DNA from: Clitoria ternatea
Lineage: Eukaryota > Streptophyta > Magnoliopsida > Fabales > Fabaceae
Assembly: GCA_037962975.1 (NCBI GenBank)
Contig: CM075673.1
Span: 17,406,001 to 17,470,000, forward strand
Direction of reading: 5' to 3'
DNA length: 64,000 bases
The position numbers and the translations under genes were made by a program. Under the pieces are notes generated by a model. The model did no database searches. It worked only from the letters and a program-made list of their open reading frames with translations, and had not been told where the DNA came from. Of the stretch, positions 45,923 through 56,439 are shown in pieces. Every line of letters begins with the position of its first letter. Within the stretch, counting starts at the first letter, position 1.

Positions 45923-46984
45923 ATGGCACCAAAGCTCTCTATTGGAGACATTGTGGACTCCTTTTTCTTTCATCCAGAACAGCATAAGCTTGATGGAAGA
46001 AACGTCACTACTGAAATAGAAGGAATTAGTTAGACCCGATTCTACGTGGATAGGGAACCCTTCTCCCCTTCACTTGTTCTGGAGTTCTAGAACAGTGTGA
46101 CTGTTGGCAAGTCCAAGTTCATCATCCTTAAGAGTCTCAAAAGAAATGCCATTAAGATTTCTAAAGATGTCGTCATAACAGTAAGTGGATGTCCTGCCAT
46201 TAGAAATATCTATGCAGATAACTTTGAGTTTAAAGTCGTTTCTTCTTTGGATATAAACAAGCTGTTGTATAGAAAGTCATATCCAACAAAGTTGGTGTCT
46301 AGTAACCTCTTTCCTAAGGTGAAGATGCTTCATCTTATCATGAAGCAAGTTTGCTGCCCTAAGAAAAACGTGAAGGATACAGTTACAAAGCTTGATAGAT
46401 TTTGCATGTACCATATGTTGGTAAAAGAGAAGGTAAACCTGCCAAATGTCATCATGACATATCTTATATCTTCAGTAAGGAAAAAGCAAAACAAAATTCC
46501 CTACCCTACTGTTTTAATAAAGGTGTTTGCATTAGAGAATATGGAAACTTAGACTATTGGTGACTTGATTCAGTCCTTCTCTTTGGTGAGCAAGCTTCTT
46601 ACATTCTCACCCTTATTGGACCAAACCTTGGAATGGTATACCGTTACTTCAGCCCCCAAGAAGAGGTTTGCCTTTGCAGACGTAAAGTAGAAGAAGCAGT
46701 CTGAACCTGCTCATGAGCTAGCAAAGCCAACTTTCAAAAGGAAAAGTAGCAGAGTCAAGATGTCTGTTGTGAAAAAAGCAAGAAAGCCCATTTTGGATGA
46801 GTCTGATGAGTCTAATGGGTCAGACTAACCCTTAAGGCCAAACCAGAGTTAGTGGCACCTCATCCCTCTCCCAAGAAGACAATGCCAGTTTCTGAAGGCA
46901 CAAAAGCAATTACTAAATCATCAGATTCTAATGATGGTATCCCTCTTAGCCAGCTGCAAAGAAAGGTTATGGATAAGTTGTAAA
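45923..46984 (+). pseudogene. Third ORF of Sirevirus-3, N-terminal and central part
   Basis: It starts at ATG 45923 (MAPKLSIGDIVDSFFF), 450 bp after pol, and is homologous to 16993-18600 of Sirevirus-2 (TTEIEGI, AIKISKDVV, KLDRFCMYHMLVKEKVNL, LLTFSPLLDQT). TAG 46031 and TAG 46088 replace what are Trp codons in the relative. A basic Lys-rich region starts ~46650. The reading is cut at ~46984 by element H; the C-terminal part resumes at 54277. No signal peptide or transmembrane segment seen. Function unknown. Confidence 0.78.
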
Positions 46985-47331
46985 GGAAAATATTTTACAA
47001 GAAACCTTTTCTTGAAATTTTCCCAACTCAGGGCCTCAGTAGCTACCACCATTTGGGTTTTGGTGTGAGTCCACCAAACCCGAGCCTCCCCCTTTAGCTT
47101 ATAAGCAGAAAATGAAGCTTTTTGCTCATCTGAATACTTAAAATATTCAAATATATGCTCCATATCACAGATCCAAATATAAGCGCCATCATGATCATGT
47201 CTGCCTTTATAAATAGGGGGCGACCGCTTCAGGAATTTGTCAAAGGTTGGGCCATACTCTATTTGTCCCATGAACTGAGAGAATATAGTAAAGAAATCAT
47301 CATCTAGTTGAGAACCAAAACCACTCGCCAT
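46985..47331 (-). pseudogene. gag N-terminal region of element H
   Basis: It starts at Met 47331 (MASGFGSQLDDDFF) and has the gypsy gag pattern FDKFLKRSPPIYKGRHD, YIWICDMEHIFEYF, EQKASFSAYKLKGEARVWW, ALSWENFKKRFLVKYF. It is open throughout and truncated by the junction at ~46985. The open frame then runs ~20 codons into antisense Sirevirus-3 DNA. Confidence 0.85.
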
Positions 47332-47572
47332 ACTACAATACAATAACACCAGATTAATACTTAATTTAATTAACTGAATTCAAATTATACCTTACCATAG
47401 GGATATTGCAGCCAACGGAGTACCAGTAAGTGCAATGCCAAGGTGCCAGTGTTAAATGTAATCAACAGTAATATACAACCATATATATTTCACACATAAT
47501 TTCAATGTAATTCAACAATATTATGTGTATTCATCATCTAATTTTTAAAATTATTTATTCCTAATCGGAACC

Positions 47573-47586
47573 GCTCTGATATCACC
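47573..47586 (-). other. Probable primer binding site of element H
   Basis: The minus strand reads GGTGATATCAGAGC, one substitution from the TGGTATCAGAGC type. The LTR should end just right of this, but no clear CA terminus is seen. Confidence 0.6.
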
Positions 47587-47599
47587 TAGAACGTTCCAC

Positions 47600-49605
47600 T
47601 TTATTTATGTTTTTAATTTTTACATAATTAATAATTTTCATAGAAAATTTTTTATAATTTAATAATACTGGATAATTCACAAATTGTAAACAAAAATCTC
47701 ATCAACCTTTCTAGTTTTCATATTGCATGTTTTTAAGATTAATTAGCTCTACATGGCCAAGTCTTTGAGAAAGTAGCCAAACCATTGCCAAAAGCATAAA
47801 AATTGCAATACATGACCTAACCGCAGCTCCTAGGCGTGGGCACACCCAGGGTGGGCTTTTATACACTAGGGAAAACTAGAGGGACAGACCATGGCCATTT
47901 GCACCACTTTCCTAGCATGGAAACGTTGGCGGGCCTAAGGAAGGAATAGGACAAGGCCCCCACAATACCAAGTCAAAACCCCAGCGTAAATGCCCATTCA
48001 CATACATAATCAAGAAGGCACAAGACCAAGACCTGGTGTGGGCACATGCTGACCAGCGTGTCTATATGCAGGCAAGGGGGTAGGTGTAGCAGATAGGTAT
48101 TGGGATGCCCAGGCAATTTGATCGCATGCACCCAAGAGATCAAGCAAAAGGGAAGCACAACATATAAAGCCCTAGCGTGGAAACGCCAGGTCTGGCTTAC
48201 CAATGCATAAAAAGAGGGACCTAACCCCCCCAAGACTTAGGCATATGGACACCCAGGATAGGCGTTTACATGCCCATATCAAACTTCAAACTAAGGAAAT
48301 TGCTAATTAGTCCCTGCTACATGCTTTTTCATTTTGCAAATTACAAAAGCACCTAAATTACTCATTTTGACTCTGATTAATACCAAATTTTAGGGGTATA
48401 ATGTTTTCTGCATTCTGGACCTGCTAGTGTAGTTAGTTCACCAAAATTCAACCGTATAAGGAAGTTATGAAAAAAGACACATTTCAACCACTTATGCATA
48501 ATTCACAACACCAAAGTAAGGAAATGAAACTCACACCTAATTTCAATCAAGCATACACGTTTCCTAGGTACCTAAAGACCTATAGAAGTTATTCAGGTAG
48601 TCTATTTCCCACAGATGTCAAATGACCTATCCAGTTCCTCTAATTTTCACAAGCACATATATGCTACATTAACTCAATGATCCATTAATATAGCTAGGCA
48701 CATCATACAATTCATCATCACAATCCTTTTCAGAATCTGTCTATTCAATTATAATGTTAGTTTAACAATGGCTCATTTCCCACATAACACATAAATACAT
48801 TTCCTGGACATGGCTTGCAACGCCTACTCAAATTTCAATATTTTCCTCATCACATACAATTTCTATCTAGTCACATAATATTAACTACATCATCTCACAT
48901 CATCATTTTTAGCATCATAGAACCATCATCATTTCCATACATTCACATTATCACATACTAATCTCATCAAAAGCATCATCATTCCTATTTACTATTACTA
49001 TCCTTCATCAATCCTATCAAAATCAACATTATAACATTTCCTCATAAGTAAATATGTATGTATATATATATATCTGCAATTTCATAATCCATCATTAGTT
49101 ATCGAATGCATAATTCATTAACCATGCCAAATATCATCAAAACAATTTCAGGAACCCACGTTAGCTAGCACATATACATACATTTAAATACAAAACCAAA
49201 TATCATCCTGAACATCAAAATAGAAGATTGGCATTGCCCCTGGAATCACCTCGCACTGGTATCTGAAGCGTCATCAACCTCCCTGTATTCAATCACTAAA
49301 ACAACTACAAGGGTGAGTCACCGGATATATATAACTCAATGCCAAAAAAATTTAATAATGAAAGAAAAGTAAAGCAGTTATAAATTAACAATTACATCAT
49401 CACCATCAATCTTAATAATCAACCATCTAGTCATCACATTCATCACAGATATTACAATTCTCATATACGTAATTCACAACTGACTCTTAATCCAGCATAG
49501 CATATGACACTCTAGTATCTGAATACTAAAAGAATCAGCCATCAGTTGTACTTGGTCCACTGAGCCCACCTGGCTCCCCACCTCAACCACTATCCTACTC
49601 GACCA
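47600..49605 (-). repeat. LTR of element H, part adjoining the PBS
   Basis: Noncoding. It carries degenerate long palindromes of the type CCTAGCGTGGAAACGCCAGG (48172), with related copies near 47829, 47920, 47980, 48029 and 48252. The remainder is AT-rich with CAT-rich stretches. The rest of the LTR is at 53139-54276. Confidence 0.6.
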
Positions 49606-49959
49606 CTAGGTGTAACACCCCAAAAATATGGGTAAATATTTCACGTTTTACAAATGGTTATTCGATATAATAAAACGTGGAGAAGTCTAAATTAACACCT
49701 CGGATCTATGAAAAACCTCTCTCATATATGGAGATATGAGAGGGTAAATTAAAAATGATTCATAAGAATTTTCAATTAAAAACAGTGGAAGAATCCATTA
49801 AATTGAGGTTATATGATTGGATTTAAAGAGATTGAGCATCATGAGGTTTAATGACTTTATAATATGTCGAAGGTATTATTAAGATGATACAAAATAAGGT
49901 TTGATGCAAAGGGGAATCAAAATAATTAAAGCAAGAGCATTTGGGGGAGACAGGTACCA

Positions 49960-50506
49960 CTCGCTCAAGTGAGTACCACACTCGCTTAAGCGAGTCCGCG
50001 TGGTAACGCTTGGGCGAGCCAGGAAACACGCTTGAGCGAAAGGAAAAAATAGTATCAGGTGCCCATCTCGCTTGAGCGAGCCCTGCTTGCTTGAGCGAGC
50101 CCTGCTCGCTTGAGCGAGATTGCTCCAATAGCCAAACCTATTCCCCTTTGCTTGAGCGAGCCTCTAAAACACTGACCATTCGCTCAAGAAAAATTGGTCC
50201 AGTAGCTAACCGCCTCGCTCTCGCTCGAACGAGACCTTACTCGCCTGAGCGAATTTCTTCTAGTAGCTAATACCTGATGCATAATCAATCTCGCTTGGGC
50301 GAGATACCAGCTCGCCTAAGCGAATTTCATCCAGCAACAATTGTACCTGCTCTCGCTTGAGCGAAGGTGAACCCGCTCGAGCGAGAAACGTCCAAAATGC
50401 ATACACCAAGAGCAGGGGTATCTCACCTGAGCGGGGACCACTCTCGCTTGAGCGAGATTGGGTTAGGGGGCCTATAACTGATTCAAGGGATTCTCGCTTG
50501 AGCGAA
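49960..50506. repeat. Palindrome array CTCGCTTGAGCGAG in solo LTR I
   Basis: Eighteen degenerate copies start at 49960, 49981, 50005, 50027, 50067, 50086, 50105, 50147, 50179, 50220, 50240, 50290, 50311, 50352, 50372, 50422, 50443 and 50493. From 50220 the steps are 20, 50, 21, 41, 20, 50, 21, 50. Perfect copies include 50067, 50105 and 50443. Confidence 0.93.
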
Positions 50507-51495
50507 ATTATCAGTGCATGTGCAGAAAACATGTGAATTTCATAACTTAACATATAAAAATCCATCCCAAGCAAAATTGAACAAGTTTAATGTCTCACAT
50601 ACATCATATTATGTATTTAGAACTTGTTTCAAGAATCATATTCAACAATTCTCATTTCAATTCATTAATCACATCAAAATCAAGCTTATCATTTTGTATG
50701 CTCTATGAAACACAAAATCTAGATAAATATCCATTCATTTATCAATTCTAACAGCATAACACATCATTTTCATTATCCAACCATTGTCAAGGTCACCAAT
50801 GAAAATGAGCCATAAATACAAGGGTCTTATTTTCCTACATGACCTCCAAAATCATCATTCATCTATTTATCATCCATACAAGTTATCCACCTTAATTCAT
50901 GGCTTTACAAAGTATCCATCATGTATATACATTACAAAAGAATACATATAAGCCACAAAATCAAAACATTGTCGGCCAAGGCATCTTTACCCAAAATGAC
51001 TTCCTTCACACAATTCCTCCACACATGAGTTCCATAGTCAAGCCCTACATCACAAGAGCTAAGAAGATAGACCACATGGAGAGTGAGCATACTTTCTCAA
51101 TGATGAATACTCCAATAATTTGTGATAATATACATATGAATGCAAGTTAACACCTTCTCCCAAAAGGAGTTCAAATGACACTAACATCAATTTAATCATC
51201 TAATCCATTGAACACACATGCCCATCCACATATTCATGAATAACGAATCCTTCATCAAGGACATATCAATTTAACCACATTATTCATTCATGGTTCAATC
51301 ACACTCATTGTCATTTTATAAAGTTTCATAAAAGCCAAACCAAACCAATAACCCAAATATATCTAGTATCCAAAAAGGGTTCCACATACACCTCATAAAC
51401 CTTCTTAATAGGGCATCACTCAATGCCATGCTTCTATGGCTCATGCACATGCTGGTGTTTAAGAATGCATATGCACGGATCCGACTTCATTTCGT

Positions 51496-51850
51496 CAGGT
51501 GATCGCAACCACCATAATCATTCATTCTCATTGGTTTCCCGTCTCGCAAGGGGTACTCCCTCTAGTAGCCTCGCAAGGTGCGTTCTCGTGATCGCAACCA
51601 CGTTCAACAATTCATATTGGTTTCCCGCCTCGCAAGGGGTACTCCCGTCTTGTGATCACAACCACAGGCATTCATTCTCAATGGTCCCGCAGGGCCTTTC
51701 ATTTCAAACACCAGGTGATCGTAACCACCGGCTCAATACTACAGGAACTCGCAAGCCCTTTATATTACAAATATCAAGTGATCGCAACCACTTTTCAATA
51801 TCATCATACTAGTCTCGCAAGACTTTCCTTTGTGATCGCAACCATATTCA
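51496..51850. repeat. Tandem repeat with GTGATCGCAACCAC in solo LTR I
   Basis: GTGATCGCAACCAC or near copies start at about 51499, 51587, 51654, 51716, 51778 and 51832, roughly every 62 bp, alternating with CTCGCAAGG-type motifs and TTGGTTTCCCG. The array is distinct from the CGCTTGAGCG array 1 kb to the left. Confidence 0.85.
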
Positions 51851-53138
51851 AATGTCATGATATGCATGCCATGCTATGTATGCAACAATGCTCATGCATG
51901 CCTTAACCTCATAAGGATTATCTCACCCTCTCATCTAGGGTACAACTCATACTCAATCACAATGTTAATCCCACATAATCAAATATATATACAATTCAAA
52001 ATATTCAAGAGTTATCTTAGCCAAGGATTTTAAATATTCATCAAGCCACACATGGAAACAATAACATGTCATCACACATTATACAACTCATAACCCTTTT
52101 TAAGGTACCATTTTACACTCAACCATCACAAGATTCAATCTCTATTTTATATCACACACATAAAGCACTACATCCATTCAAGGAAAAACATGCAACATGG
52201 CATCAATACATACATTATCAACATGCATGGCATCATACATTTAGAAAATATACCCATCTCCTACCTCAAGAGAAGTAGACTTCCAGGTTTGATGTTCCCG
52301 CCTCACAAGTGTTATCAAGTCCTACATCAATTAATTATAGGACCACATTAATCATTAATCCAATCATCATTCTTAATATATATGCATATACACACATGAT
52401 TCTCATCATGTAGTAATTATTTACAAGTTTTATTCATTTACCAAATTAGGCTTCGGGAATTCCTTCCCTTTGATCAAAATTTATTATTACTAAAGGCAAC
52501 AACCTAGATAGTTAAGTTACCACATATACCAATTTCACACCCAACTCTTTTTAAGTAGGTTTTTCATTTATGGCTTCTAACCACTATCACAAATCATCAT
52601 TTATGGCAATACCTTATCATAAATAACACTTGCTCCAATGGTGAACAAAAATGAAGAAAGGAAAGGGCACAACTTTTACTTAGGTTTTTGATGAGAAGAA
52701 AGTGAAGGAGATGAGTGGGAAAATGAGATGAAGAAGAAGTTAGAAGTGGAAGCCAACGTGAAAAGAGAGTGAAGGATAGAAGTTGTGTTTTAATTTTTAA
52801 CCTTGTTCATTTAAATTTTACCGTTTTACCACAAACAGGGTCCCTGTTTGGGCCCAATACTTTATCTAAAAATAATTCTGAATACATATTCGGATTCCCC
52901 ATAATATTATCTACAGCCCTTACCAATGACATCTCAATCAGAAATACTTGGTCCGACACTCATATTTTAACTGGGTATACATTTTAGCTCATGAAGCTTA
53001 GTAATTTGTGAAAAATCATAATAAACCCAAATTAATTTATTTCTATATTTTTGGGGCATTAATCTTTCCATATGTAAATAATTGTCATTTATTTCCCTTA
53101 TTTGGGCATTTATATAAAAACTGGTATGTTACACTAGG

Positions 53139-54276
53139 TAGCTTAACTGGGCCACTAACAACCACGGGAGCCAAAAACAACGTAAATCATACCAAATGGT
53201 TGGCTGCACCACACAATATATATCCACAACATATATCAATAGCACGAGATCATTCTACATCTTTATCATTCACCATCCCCAGCATAAAAGCCATAACCTT
53301 GGGATTATATCTTTTATATTCACATAATCTCAATTCATCAAGAATATACACCAACATTAATCATTTTTGTTGATGATTCGTACTTCATATTTTTCATACT
53401 TATGCATTATCGACATAATTTATAACTATAGCAATCGTCATACAATCTTGAATGATCAAACGCAAACAAAATCAAACTTCGATATTATTTTATTTTATAA
53501 CATACTTACATATTAATTAATTCTCCCCGTGACTTGTATAAAATCCTACATTTCCACTTATACGCTTTTAAAGACTTACAAAGATATGTTTGCATTAAAT
53601 TAAATCCCATGGACACTCCCCTTACCTTAAGTCTGAGCTCTCGAGACCTTGATTCTTCCAAAACTTGCACTAAGGCGTTACCACTCTAAAACTTTAAAAA
53701 TTCAAAACTGCCATAAGCATCAAAACCTCCTGAATCCTTTAAATTAATTCCTCAAAACAATTTAAATTAAATCCATATAACATTAAAACTAACCTTAATG
53801 GTTTCTGACATTATATTCAAGGATCCTCCCATTCAAACGACTCTCTGACCTTTTCTCTGTAGCTTACCGTCAACGAAACAGTACCGCAATTGTCAGTTCG
53901 AAGTGCCCACTACCTCTATAATCATCCATAAGCTTTAATTATCAAAAGAAAGAAATGAAATGTCACTTCCTATAGAAACCTTACTCGTGGTTCAAAATTG
54001 AAGAAGAGAAAAGAGATCACAAAATTTTTAAGTTTTTATTCTCTTTTTCTTTTTAATTTGCTAAACAATTTTAATTAAACATACTTTTCTTTTAACCATA
54101 TGGTAACTTATATATTTATCTACATAATCTAATTATTTTCCAATTTAATCATACACCTCTATCTAATTTATTATTTCATGATTTATTGAATTGAATCTTC
54201 ATTAAATTCACTACTAATTTATAATTTAAATATGCTTAACTCAGTTTTATTAATTTTAATTAACAAGGATGTTACA
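53139..54276 (-). repeat. LTR of element H, outer part
   Basis: Continuation of the H LTR after solo LTR I, ending in GGATGTTACA (TGTAACATCC on the minus strand). AT-rich, no gene. Confidence 0.6.
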
Positions 54277-54635
54277 AAGCCCTTGGATTTGACATTAAGA
54301 AAGTCAACATCTTTCCCTCAGCTCATTATTTTCCCTCACTCGTGCCATTTGACTAAGTCATGCCCAACCCTAACCTCACCTCAACATCAGACACTACTAT
54401 GTTTTATGCTCTTAAGGTAGAAGAAATAGAAGTTATGATGGATATACAGCAAGGGAAACAATATCATAAGTTTCATGAAGTTGTTTCTCCTGGAAAGAAT
54501 ATTTTGATTGTACTAGATCGTTTAAATCCAAAAGCTGTGAAGATTTTGAAAGGCAGAATGAGGAAGTTATGCCTCCAAAGTCAGATTACTACAAAGGTGA
54601 TCTCAGACCTCACGAGCTTTCTAAGGAATCTCTAA
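54277..54635 (+). pseudogene. Third ORF of Sirevirus-3, C-terminal part
   Basis: An open stretch with VEEIEVMMDIQQGKQYHKFH and ILIVLDRLNPKAVKIL, in the same relative position as 33861-34400 of Sirevirus-2 (compare HMQQEHHQYLRDHE and LVSPDRIMP). It ends at 54633. No domain recognised. Confidence 0.55.
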
Positions 54636-55483
54636 AGAGTATTTTTTCAGCTTCCAATCCAACAGAAGATCATGTTGATGCTCTTTGGTGTTGTTATCTT
54701 TAGATGATTCGAGAAGAAGGCTCTTGCTTTGAGGCTACTAATCAGCCCCTCTTCTTTTATTAACCTTCTATTATCGTCATTCTGTCCTTAGAGATCTTTG
54801 TCTTCCAAACCTGTTACCTGCTTATTGTTTCAACTGCTGCTTCCCTTCTAATTATATCTACCCCAGCCCGTGGCTTAGCCTTTTAACCTCTATGATGTCC
54901 CTCCTCTTTGTTGTTAACAAAAAGAGAAGTATCTTATTGAGTATAGTCTTAGGGGAGTAGTATTAGTACTAGTCTTTTGTAATGTTTGGATCAATGCTTG
55001 TAATGCTCTAGCTCTTTTTAAATCAATAAAGCTTGCTTTCATTCTAATATTTTAGATAAATATGCTTTAAGTTTACATGCTCTGATCACATAATTCTTAT
55101 TTAAGAAGAAAATCATGCTCTGATATGCTTACATGTTTTGCTCTATTATATGACTTAGTAAGAGTTGTTCTGATCTTTGAAAAAATCTGATTGGAAAATC
55201 TCTTAAGCTCTAATCTTCTTAAAGCATAAGCTTAACCCTCTCTCTAAGTGCTTAGATACATGATAAACAAATGTTCTGATACATGATCTCTTTCATATAA
55301 ATGCTTTGATATGTGATTAAATCTTAATATCTCATAAATATACACTCTGATGATATATGAGTTTTTGGTAATGTTGATTTGATGCTATCTTGTTAGAATA
55401 TCCTCCAATTAATTTACTTTGATTATCTTGGACTTTATTTAAATAAAAGACTTGATGGTTGCTATCAACAAATAGGGGGAGAT
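54636..55483 (+). other. 3' noncoding region and PPT of Sirevirus-3
   Basis: AT-rich region with no gene. AACAAAAAGAGAAG (~54917) is a degraded internal purine tract. AAATAGGGGGAGAT (55470-55483) is the PPT touching the 3' LTR. Confidence 0.75.
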
Positions 55484-55520
55484 TGTTGAGACCAAGTCTG
55501 GTTTGAAAAAGAAGTTTAGT
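55484..55520 (+). repeat. Start of the 3' LTR of Sirevirus-3
   Basis: TGTTGAGACCAAGTCTGG and the next ~19 bases match 41326-41362. Element G begins six bases later. Confidence 0.9.
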
Positions 55521-55525
55521 AATAT

Positions 55526-56270
55526 TGTAGCGAATGCCTTGATTTCCTAGCTTAGGGAGGTGGATCTTCTTCACTAGTTTGCTTAGATCCAAGAATTCCT
55601 TATCCAATGAAGAAGATGCACACGGAATTAGTGATGTAGAAGAGGAAACTGAATTGGAATTATGATGGAGGATGAAGGATTTTAAGTGAAGGAAACTAGA
55701 TCTAGTGTAGGAATCTAAGGGAAATGGAAGGAGAAATGGAGAGGCGAGATAGGGTGAAATGGTACCGCCACTCTCTAAGAGTTAGAGAGATAATGAAGTG
55801 AATGTCACCATCTTTAGGAGAAGGTCCAAAGGATAAAACTAGATAAAGGAGCCTAGAGGTTCTACTTTCTAGAAAGAATAGAGAGTTTCCCACACTAAAA
55901 ACTATTAGCATTCAAATTATGAAGTGATTACAAAGGAGAAGAGCTTATATAGCTTCTTGAAATTTCAGTCACCTAAAGCTAATCATGGGCCTTGGATTAT
56001 TTCCTAAGGCCCAATCCTAAGCCTACACAAAAATTAGCCCAATACAAGCCCAAATGCAAAAATTACTAACTACAAGGCACAAAAGTGGCCCAAACTCAAT
56101 GGCTATGCAAAGCCCAAACTAAATCCTAAAATATTATCCTAATATACTCCTAAAAATGTTAGAAGGAAAAATATGTACAACAATGGTCTTGGCCCATAAA
56201 GAGGCCCATAGGAGCACTAAACTATAAAAGTAAGCCCATTACCTCTCTATAGAACAAGAGAAAAGGGTAA
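55526..56270 (-). repeat. 3' LTR of element G (inner boundary approximate)
   Basis: The first ~75 bases match 63263-63338. The rest has no partner in the window because J interrupts the other copy. No PPT is obvious, so the inner end is estimated. Confidence 0.65.
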
Positions 56271-56439
56271 GGGTCCTTAAATGTTCCTCCTTGGGATTGG
56301 GCTCAATCATGATGTCTATAGATGATGCCAAATAAGTTTGGAGGGCCTCTCTAGCTTTCTTGGCCCTTGACCTAGTCATAGGGCCCCTAAAGTTGTCCAA
56401 GGAAACCTCCAGAGTCTGTGAAGAGTCTATGGCTTCCTC

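Larger units (their letters stand above)
49611..53133. mobile_element. Solo LTR I (3.5 kb), probable gypsy
   Basis: TGTAACACCCC at the left and GTATGTTACA at the right, flanked by ctagg at 49606-49610 and 53134-53138. Short inverted TGTAACA/TGTTACA ends and TG...CA are LTR features. No coding domain, PBS or PPT inside, so it is read as a solo LTR made by recombination between two LTRs. An alternative is a non-autonomous element of that size. Orientation is uncertain. Confidence 0.82.
46985..54276 (-). mobile_element. Element H: 5' fragment of a Ty3/gypsy retrotransposon, hosting solo LTR I
   Basis: On the minus strand it starts TGTAACATCC at 54276. It holds a ~3.2-kb LTR (excluding the insert at 49611-53133), a PBS at ~47573-47586 and the gag N-terminal region. 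It ends abruptly at ~46985 in the gag codon run KYF. No pol and no 3' LTR follow, so a deletion joined gag directly to the Sirevirus-3 third ORF. Confidence 0.78.
41326..55525 (+). mobile_element. Sirevirus-3: deleted Ty1/copia element hosting H and G
   Basis: Order: 5' LTR, PBS, fused gag/integrase remnant, RT, RNase H, third ORF split by H, purine tracts, start of the 3' LTR (55484-55520) split by G. It is closely related to Sirevirus-2 in LTR, RNase H and third ORF. The 3' LTR remainder lies outside the window. Multiple inactivating changes. Confidence 0.9.

Noticed and set aside
49960..50506. Regularly spaced palindromic repeats resembling a CRISPR array
   Set aside because: The context is plant LTR DNA with no cas genes. 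Units are degenerate and spacers are not of constant length.
50260..50574. 104-codon minus-strand frame
   Set aside because: It is formed by the repeated palindrome (Ser/Leu/Lys/Arg/Glu repeats) and has no independent evidence.
51423..51906. Two overlapping frames of 129 and 84 codons
   Set aside because: Created by the 62-bp tandem repeat; overlapping in different frames, as expected for repeat DNA.
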